From the NCBI GenBank assembly GCA_937915925.1, contig CALGGM010000187.1, positions 1 to 13,581 of the forward strand: a DNA stretch of 13,581 nt, in the 5' to 3' direction. A program made the translations under genes and the position numbers. This document shows, piece by piece, positions 1 to 5,026 of the stretch (its first letter is position 1; every line of letters begins with the position of its first letter). The notes under the pieces are model-generated. The model was not told the origin of the DNA and did not search any database. It was given only the letters and a program-made list of their open reading frames with translations. The DNA is from an uncultured Clostridia bacterium. GTDB taxonomy: Bacteria; Bacillota; Clostridia; Christensenellales; CAG-138.

Positions 1-1
1 G

Positions 2-946
2 CCGGAGCCCACCGAGGAGCCGACGCCCGAGCCCACACCGGAGCCGACGCCGGAGCCCACGCCGGTCTACGAACAGACAAACTTTGACGAGCATTTTCTG
101 AATCCGGGCGAGGAGGAATACGTCTCGTTCGACAATGAGAACGGGGAATGGATCTACCGTTCGGACATCCTTGCCGTCGAAATCACGCGCGTGACGACGA
201 CGGGACTGGACGGCAGAAGGACCATACCGGTCGTATACTTTGTGGCGCACATCTATGAACGCGGCTACGACAGCTTCCGTCCGACCTTCGGTTCGTGGAA
301 GCATGACGGACGCGACCGCGCCGACGCGCTCGATATGGCGCAGAACAGCAAGAGCGTTCTGTGGATCACGGGAGACAACCTCATCCACATGGACACGGCG
401 ATGAAGGGCACGCTGATCCGCGACGGGTATCTGTTCCAGAAATCCACGCGCATCGATTCGTGCTGGCTCAATCCGAAGACGCACACGCTTGAGATCGTGC
501 ATAAGAACGAAATGAGCGCCGAAGACCTTCTGGAAAGCGGCGTCGAAAACTGCTTCTCGTTCGGTCCGACGCTTGTGGAAAACGGCAAGGCAAACCCGAA
601 GGCAGCGGATTCGCGCAGGGAGATCAACCCGCGCACCATGATCGGCATGATCGAACCGGGTCATCTGATCGCTGTCGTGGTCGACGGCAGACAGCCCGGC
701 TACAGCGAGGGCTTGAGCGGCATTCAGACGGCGGAGCTGATGGAACAGCTCGGCTGTCAGACCGCGTATAACCTCGACGGCGGCACCTCCGCGACCATGA
801 TCTTCATGGGCGTGAAGATCAACCGCCACGGCACGGAAATGTACCGCGGCGCGGGCTCGAAGCCGCGCACGATGCCGGACGGCCTCACGTGGGGTTATTC
901 CGCTCTGTGCGGGACCTTCGGGGACAAACAGGAGATGAACGGCTGA
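2..946 (+). CDS. Phosphodiester glycosidase (NAGPA-type) domain protein, 5' end missing
   Basis: The reading frame is open from the window edge, so this is the last 314 residues of a longer protein. A GTG at 191 is internal and is not the start. The visible part opens with a Pro-Thr-Glu linker (positions 2-64, PTPEPTPEP-like), typical of a spacer between a membrane anchor or signal peptide and an exported domain. The C-terminal half carries the family's hallmarks: a stretch NPRTMIGMIEPGHLIAVVVD, then YNLDGGTSATM, close to the LNLDGGGSSTM motif of phosphodiester glycosidases related to the human enzyme that uncovers mannose 6-phosphate. Bacterial members are thought to act on exported glycans or their phosphodiester-linked caps; the substrate cannot be told from sequence. 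The stop lies 4 bases before the next ATG, so it is probably co-transcribed with the NusG-II / Gx / ApbE genes. The family call is secure; the biological role is not. Confidence 0.85.
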   Translation, partial: PEPTEEPTPEPTPEPTPEPTPVYEQTNFDEHFLNPGEEEYVSFDNENGEWIYRSDILAVEITRVTTTGLDGRRTIPVVYFVAHIYERGYDSFRPTFGSWKHDGRDRADALDMAQNSKSVLWITGDNLIHMDTAMKGTLIRDGYLFQKSTRIDSCWLNPKTHTLEIVHKNEMSAEDLLESGVENCFSFGPTLVENGKANPKAADSRREINPRTMIGMIEPGHLIAVVVDGRQPGYSEGLSGIQTAELMEQLGCQTAYNLDGGTSATMIFMGVKINRHGTEMYRGAGSKPRTMPDGLTWGYSALCGTFGDKQEMNG

Positions 947-950
947 TCCG

Positions 951-1370
951 ATGAAAACCTTGACGACCGCAAATCAGCGCAAATGGAATTGGCTGCTGAC
1001 CGGCGCAGCGATCCTTTTCGCTGCGCTTGCGGTCGTTGTTTGTTTGCTGCTTCGCCCGAAAGCAGGATCGCTCGATCGGTTCGTGATCCATTACGGTGAG
1101 AACGAAACGCTGACGGTCCCGGCGTGGGAGACCCGTACCGTCGTGATCCGCGACGGTGCGCTTGCCGACGCGGCGACGGGGGAGGGCGAGGAGAACGTCA
1201 TCCGGATCGGGAACGGCGAAGCGTGGATGGAGCACGCGAACTGTCCGCACGGCGAGTGCATGAAGCAGGGACGGCTGAACGAAACGACCGTAGCATCGCG
1301 CCCGCTCGGCACATGGATCGTCTGTGCGCCGCATCGGGTGTATGTGGAATATCTGGGGGAAAACGGATGA
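951..1370 (+). CDS. Membrane-anchored NusG domain II protein
   Basis: A 139-residue protein. Residues about 14-34 form one hydrophobic segment, so the rest is probably displayed outside the cell. The globular part matches stand-alone NusG domain II proteins, which are not transcription factors despite the name. The diagnostic motifs are NCPHGECMKQG (C98 and C103) and, near the end, GTWIVCAPHRVYVEY (C125); family members usually show a CPxxxCVxxG pattern followed by IVCLPNxVxVEI. The three cysteines suggest redox or metal chemistry, which is inference. Such proteins commonly sit beside Gx transporters and ApbE in Firmicutes, as here; from memory, the EetA/EetB pair of the Listeria extracellular electron transfer locus is comparable. 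The start is the ATG 4 bases after the upstream stop. The nearest GGAG is about 15 bases away, so translation may rely on coupling. The TGA overlaps the next ATG. Confidence 0.85.
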   Translation: MKTLTTANQRKWNWLLTGAAILFAALAVVVCLLLRPKAGSLDRFVIHYGENETLTVPAWETRTVVIRDGALADAATGEGEENVIRIGNGEAWMEHANCPHGECMKQGRLNETTVASRPLGTWIVCAPHRVYVEYLGENG

Positions 1371-1873
1371 ACGTGCGCACGCTGACCAAAATGGCGCTGC
1401 TCACGGCGGCGGCGCTGATATTGGGCTTCATCGATTCGCTGATCCCGATCGTGCCGAGCGTTCCGGGCATCAAGCTCGGACTTTCCAACCTCGTGCTTCT
1501 GTACGCGGTGTTTTATATGCGTCCCGCGGAAGCGGCGCTTCTGATGCTTCTGAAGGTCGGGCTTTCGTCGCTGCTGTTTGGCAATGCCGTCGGCGCGATC
1601 TATGCGATCTCCGGCGGCGTGCTGTCGCTTTTCGGGATGCTTCTGATGCATAAAATCCCCGGAATTTCCGCTGTGCCGGTCAGCACCGTCGGCGGGATCC
1701 TGCACATCATCGGGCAATGCGTCGCGGGCTGTTTTCTGATCTCGGTACAGCCGGTGCTTCTGTACGCGCCGTGGCTTCTGATCAGCGGCACGGCAACCGG
1801 CGTTCTTTTGGGGATCGCGGCACGCGCCGCGTTCTACGGCGTCGAACGGTATGAAAGGAGGCACGGCACATGA
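1367..1873 (+). CDS. Gx transporter family membrane protein (old name: heptaprenyl diphosphate synthase component I)
   Basis: A 168-residue, almost entirely hydrophobic protein with about five or six membrane segments (roughly 8-27, 42-52, 55-75, 77-95, 104-125 and 131-153). The signature near the N terminus, SVPGIKLGLSNLVLL (residues 31-45), followed by the Gly-rich ISGGVLSLFGML, is that of the Gx / HepS1 family, which resembles ECF-transporter substrate-binding subunits. The name heptaprenyl diphosphate synthase component I is historical and probably misleading. The likely role is transport or membrane anchoring in a quinone- or flavin-linked redox module, judged only from its constant company with NusG-II and ApbE genes. 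The chosen ATG overlaps the previous stop (ATGA) and has a purine-rich GGGGGA six bases upstream. The open frame extends further 5' inside the previous gene, but that extension is an arginine-rich shadow. Its own stop overlaps the apbE ATG. Confidence 0.85.
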   Translation: MNVRTLTKMALLTAAALILGFIDSLIPIVPSVPGIKLGLSNLVLLYAVFYMRPAEAALLMLLKVGLSSLLFGNAVGAIYAISGGVLSLFGMLLMHKIPGISAVPVSTVGGILHIIGQCVAGCFLISVQPVLLYAPWLLISGTATGVLLGIAARAAFYGVERYERRHGT

Positions 1874-2820
1874 AGCGGACTTTCCCTTTTTTGCTGCTTT
1901 TGTCGGCGGCGCTGCTGTTGGGATGCACGCGCGAGACGGCGCACTCCGCGACCGGATTCGCCTGCGACACCGTCGTGACCGTCACGGCGTACGCGCCGCA
2001 GGAGACGGTCGACGGAACGCTTCGCATCTGTTCGGACTATGAAGCCGTGTTAAGCCGCACCGTGCCGGGAAGCGATATCTGGAACCTCAACCACGCGAAC
2101 GGCGTGCCCGTCGAGGTGCAGCCGGAAACGGCGGCGCTGCTGCATCTTGCCGTCGAGATCGGCGCATACAGCGACGGCGCGTTCGACGTAACGATCGCAC
2201 CGGCATCCGCGCTGTGGGACTTTACCGCGGACGAACCGGCGCTTCCGGATCCCGATGCGCTGCGTGACGCCGCTTTGTGCGTGGATTATCGCAATATCGA
2301 GATCGACGGAACGACCGTCACGCTGAAAAACGGCGCCGAGATCGACCTCGGAGGGATCGCGAAGGGCTACATTGCCGATCGCGTGGCGGAATATCTGCGC
2401 GCGCAGGGCGTGCAGTCCGCCTGCATCAACATGGGTGGGAACATCGTTACGGTCGGCACGAAGCCGGACGGCAGCGCGTGGACGGTCGGGATCCGCGATC
2501 CGAACGGCGCGCCGGACAGCAGCGAGGAGGTTCTGAAGCTTTCCGACGCGGCGGTCGTCACGAGTGGCACCTATGAGCGCTTTTTCATGCTTGACGGCGT
2601 GCGCTATCATCACATTCTCGATCCCGAAACCGGCATGCCGATCCACAACGGGCTTGCCTCGGTCACGGTCATCGGGACGGAATCCGCGCTTTGTGACGCG
2701 CTGTCCACGGCGTGCTTTGTGCTCGGCGAAGAACAGAGCCGACCGATTCTCGACCGCTACGGTGTACGCGCGATCTTCCTTTACGAGGACGGCTCGCGAA
2801 CGGAATATCCGAATCCGTAA
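1870..2820 (+). CDS. apbE: FAD:protein FMN transferase (ApbE), lipoprotein
   Basis: A 316-residue enzyme that transfers FMN from FAD to a Thr or Ser of a target flavoprotein outside the membrane. The N terminus is a lipoprotein signal with lipobox LLLGC (C19). Family motifs are all present: GAFDVTIAPASALWDF (103-118), DLGGIAKGYIAD (159-170), NMGGN (187-191), TSGTYERFF (231-239), HHILDPETGMP (247-257), and the metal-binding pair D276 and T280 in DALSTACFVLG. Length is normal for the family, so it looks active. The start is fixed by an AGGAGG at 1856-1861 and by the ATGA overlap with the preceding gene. It closes the operon: a hairpin terminator begins 11 bases after the stop. No FMN-accepting protein with an obvious S/TGAT flavinylation motif is encoded in this window, so its substrate is probably in the missing upstream part or elsewhere. 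Confidence 0.93.
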   Translation: MKRTFPFLLLLSAALLLGCTRETAHSATGFACDTVVTVTAYAPQETVDGTLRICSDYEAVLSRTVPGSDIWNLNHANGVPVEVQPETAALLHLAVEIGAYSDGAFDVTIAPASALWDFTADEPALPDPDALRDAALCVDYRNIEIDGTTVTLKNGAEIDLGGIAKGYIADRVAEYLRAQGVQSACINMGGNIVTVGTKPDGSAWTVGIRDPNGAPDSSEEVLKLSDAAVVTSGTYERFFMLDGVRYHHILDPETGMPIHNGLASVTVIGTESALCDALSTACFVLGEEQSRPILDRYGVRAIFLYEDGSRTEYPNP

Positions 2821-2831
2821 GGGCAAAAATC

Positions 2832-2864
2832 AGGGACTGTTCCTGCTTGGAACAGTCCCTTTTC
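2832..2864. terminator. Bidirectional intrinsic terminator between apbE and the NlpC/P60 gene
   Basis: A perfect 12-bp stem, AGGGACTGTTCC (2832-2843) pairing with GGAACAGTCCCT (2849-2860), closes a 5-base loop. On the plus strand it is followed by TTTT after the stem. On the minus strand the stem is followed by GATTTTTG (complement of CAAAAATC at 2824-2831). It sits between two converging genes, so one hairpin can serve both. Confidence 0.9.
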
Positions 2865-2873
2865 GTATTCGTT

Positions 2874-4679
2874 TCAGTTGATCGGCGTGATGGATTCGAT
2901 GCGGCGGGAGGAGGCGTATAGCGCCTGCAGGTGCGGACGGAACCGCGCGACGAGCGTGCCCTGATAGCGGCTGTCGATGCGCGTGGAGTGGATCACGGTG
3001 TTGTTGCCGAGGTACACCATGATGTGTCCGATCCTGCCGCGGCTTTCGTTCAAAAGCATTACGAGGTCGCCGCGCTTGAGATTTGCAAGCGCCTCGGGAG
3101 TATTCTCCGTAATGCCAGTATCGACAAGCTTGATCTTGCTCGTCGGGCTTTTCAGCTCGTCGAGGTGGCTGAACGCGGTTGCTGTGATCTCAAACGCGAC
3201 CATCTTCGGCATTTCGCGGTTGTAATCATAACCGCGGAACACCCAGCAGAGCAGACCGGAGCAGTCATACGACGCGTCGCCCGTGCGCTTCACGGAGTGA
3301 TAGGGGGTACCGAGACGGTCGTAGATCATGGAGATCATGCACTCGATGAAATGCGCCTCCGTGTCGGTCACGTACGGCGAGATGCGCCGCGCGCAGTCAA
3401 AGGTGTTCGCAACGACCGGATCGATCTCGACGTCCGCAGCGACACCGTTTTTCACGGTCATCATGTGCCCGTCGCCGATGTAGATGCCGCAGTTGGTGAT
3501 ATCGCCGGAGTATTTTCCGTGCACCACGACCTCGACGTCCGGAATGACCGGATCGCCCTTGCCGTAATCGTCCGAGAAGAACAGCAGATCGCCCGCTTCG
3601 ATCTCCTCATATTCGCCGATGTACTGCCATTCGGTTTCCTCGCCGTTGCAGGTGACAAGATCGCCCGCGCTGTTGAAGAGCTTGAAGAGAAGCGTGTTGT
3701 AGACCGGCGTGACGTAAAGATGCTTCGGGTACAGCTTTTCGTCCTCGAGCGGCTTCTGATAGTATTCGTAATAGCCCTCGTTGAAGTGCAGCCCCTCGGA
3801 ACGGAGCAGCTCATAAACGAACGCTGCGGAATCCGCATAGGGACGTCCGATGCTGTCCTGCGCGTCAACGGCGAGCGATTCCAGAGAGAACTCCGATTCC
3901 GGCGTTTCACAGGACTGCTGCAGATAGTATTCGAATTCGTCGGCATTGAGATACCGGATCTGTCCGAGCTCGACATAGCCGGCCTTATCGTCCGAAGTGA
4001 TGATCGCGGCGTAGCCCTTGTTTTCGCCGATCACGCGGACGACGTCATAGCTTGCGTGCGCGACGACCTCGGAGTCCGTCGTGCGTCCCGCATAGACGAT
4101 CCCGTTCGGACGGACCAGAAGGGCATAGATGCTTTCGGGAGCGGTGAGGTCCGTCGGATAGACGCGGCGCGTGTCAAGGTAGCCGTCGACGTCCGCGCCG
4201 ATCGCACGAAGATGATAATAGGTATAGGTTTCGTACTGCTCGGTTCCGAGCACGATCCACTCATGGGAATACACGCCTTCCGTTTTCTGGAACGGATAGA
4301 TCCGCTCGCTCTTCGGGTCCGGATCCTTTAAAATGGAAGGATAGGCGCTCTTGGTGGAAACGGTCTCTATCGTCGCCTGGTCGAGACGGAACGCGCTGAG
4401 CTTTTTCGCCTTTTTTTCGGCGTTGAACGGAACCGGCGTCGGCGTAGGTTCGGGCGTGGGCTCGGGCGTCGGCGTGGGTTCGGGCGTCGGCGTCGGAAGC
4501 GGCGGCAGCGTTTGCGGCACTTCGGTCGGCGCGGCGATCACCACGGGATCCTCGTGCGGCGTCGCTTCGACGACGGGGCCTTCGGTCGGTTCGGGAACGG
4601 GGGTCGGGGCGACGACCGGCTGTGCTTCGCACGCGGTCAATAACAAAAGCGTAATGCCAATCAACAGTAGTTTTTTCAT
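2874..4679 (-). CDS. Lipoprotein with SH3-like domains and tandem NlpC/P60 domains (first one degenerate)
   Basis: A 601-residue exported protein, probably a cell-wall peptidase of the NlpC/P60 type. The order is: lipoprotein signal with LLLTAC (C17); a Pro-Thr-Glu linker (about 20-85); two SH3-like segments (about 111-175 and 183-245); a first NlpC/P60-like domain (about 266-435); a second NlpC/P60 domain (about 442-590). The second has the full triad: C473 in YDCSGLLCW, H552 in GHIMVYLG and H564 in VIHS. The first keeps the fold signals (GRPYADSAAFVYELL, GDLLFFSDD, CGIYIGDG) but has Ser (S284) at the Cys site and Cys (C397) at the His site, so it should be inactive and may bind the substrate. 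The start is the ATG at 4679, just before the signal peptide; the frame is open upstream to 4964 but that part is antisense to the next gene. No Shine-Dalgarno site precedes the ATG, which agrees with the promoter described below. Confidence 0.9.
   Translation of the reverse strand: MKKLLLIGITLLLLTACEAQPVVAPTPVPEPTEGPVVEATPHEDPVVIAAPTEVPQTLPPLPTPTPEPTPTPEPTPEPTPTPVPFNAEKKAKKLSAFRLDQATIETVSTKSAYPSILKDPDPKSERIYPFQKTEGVYSHEWIVLGTEQYETYTYYHLRAIGADVDGYLDTRRVYPTDLTAPESIYALLVRPNGIVYAGRTTDSEVVAHASYDVVRVIGENKGYAAIITSDDKAGYVELGQIRYLNADEFEYYLQQSCETPESEFSLESLAVDAQDSIGRPYADSAAFVYELLRSEGLHFNEGYYEYYQKPLEDEKLYPKHLYVTPVYNTLLFKLFNSAGDLVTCNGEETEWQYIGEYEEIEAGDLLFFSDDYGKGDPVIPDVEVVVHGKYSGDITNCGIYIGDGHMMTVKNGVAADVEIDPVVANTFDCARRISPYVTDTEAHFIECMISMIYDRLGTPYHSVKRTGDASYDCSGLLCWVFRGYDYNREMPKMVAFEITATAFSHLDELKSPTSKIKLVDTGITENTPEALANLKRGDLVMLLNESRGRIGHIMVYLGNNTVIHSTRIDSRYQGTLVARFRPHLQALYASSRRIESITPIN
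4428..4496 (-). repeat. Pro-Thr-Glu linker coded by short imperfect tandem repeats
   Basis: Residues 62-84 of the NlpC/P60 lipoprotein (PTPTPEPTPTPEP-like) are coded by repeating 6- and 12-base units; on the plus strand this reads as runs of GGCGTCGGCGTGGGTTCGGG. Such tracts can change length by slippage and give a flexible spacer that carries the catalytic part away from the membrane. A similar tract lies at 2-64 in the first gene, in the opposite orientation. Confidence 0.8.
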
Positions 4680-4686
4680 AATTTGT

Positions 4687-4715
4687 AGTTTAGCGTCGAA
4701 AGCGAAAATTGTCAA
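4687..4715 (-). promoter_or_regulatory. Sigma-A type promoter of the NlpC/P60 gene, placed for a leaderless mRNA
   Basis: Read on the minus strand: TTGACA (4715-4710), a 17-base spacer, then TAAACT (4692-4687). Only seven bases separate the -10 box from the ATG at 4679, so transcription should start at about 4680-4679, on or next to the first base of the start codon. This explains why no ribosome binding site is seen. The box match is strong; the exact start is inferred. Confidence 0.75.
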
Positions 4716-4743
4716 TCGAATATCTGTAAATTCGAACAAACAC

Positions 4744-4772
4744 TTTACATTTATCGTTCGTTTCGGTAAAAT
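4744..4772 (+). promoter_or_regulatory. Sigma-A type promoter of the DUF896 / LRR operon
   Basis: TTTACA (4744-4749), a 17-base spacer and TAAAAT (4767-4772) form a near-consensus promoter. The expected start, about 4779, gives a short leader of about 15 bases that contains GGAGG (4782-4786), seven bases before the ATG at 4794. It is divergent from the NlpC/P60 promoter and the two -35 boxes are about 28 bases apart, so a regulator binding between them could affect both. Confidence 0.78.
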
Positions 4773-4793
4773 AGGCATATTGGAGGATCGAAC

Positions 4794-4997
4794 ATGAAAC
4801 AGGAACATATCGACCGCATCAACGAGCTTGCGAGAAAGGTGAAGGCGGAGGGGCTTTCGCCGGAGGAGACGGAGGAGCGCGATCGGCTGAGAAAAGCCTA
4901 TATCGCGGATTTCCGAAAGTCTCTTGAAGCGCATCTCGAAAACACCTATGTCGTGGACATGCACGGCAACAAAACCAAGCTGCAGAAGAAACGCTGA
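4794..4997 (+). CDS. DUF896 family small cytosolic protein (YnzC-like)
   Basis: A 67-residue, charged, helical protein. The pattern IDRINELARKVKAEGLSPEE, then ERDRLRKAYI, DFRKSLEAHLEN and VVDMHGNK is the full DUF896 (Bacillus subtilis YnzC) signature, and the length is normal. There is no signal peptide or membrane segment. The molecular role of the family is unknown. In B. subtilis the gene sits in the SOS-controlled yneA-yneB-ynzC operon, but no clear LexA box was found here. The start is set by GGAGG seven bases upstream. Only 29 bases separate its stop from the LRR gene, with no terminator between, so the two are probably co-transcribed even though one product is cytosolic and the other secreted. 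Confidence 0.9.
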   Translation: MKQEHIDRINELARKVKAEGLSPEETEERDRLRKAYIADFRKSLEAHLENTYVVDMHGNKTKLQKKR

Positions 4998-5026
4998 ATC
5001 GAAGCGATACCGTATCGGAGGTAACC

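Noticed and set aside
4406..4420. A seven-A run in the coding strand (A AAA AAG in frame) in the NlpC/P60 gene, a possible -1 frameshift site
   Set aside because: A shift would lead only to about 50 arginine-rich residues and a stop. There is no clear stimulatory hairpin and the normal frame gives a complete protein.
4428..4496. Regular short repeats that might suggest a CRISPR or other array
   Set aside because: They are a coding Pro-Thr-Glu linker in frame, with no spacers.
4733..4760. Possible LexA (SOS) box upstream of the DUF896 gene, suggested by the SOS control of ynzC in Bacillus
   Set aside because: The known box needs GAAC and GTTC four bases apart; here they are 18 bases apart.
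4680..4964. N-terminal extension of the NlpC/P60 gene to 4964
   Set aside because: It would run antisense through the DUF896 gene and its promoter and would bury a perfect lipoprotein signal peptide that starts at 4679.
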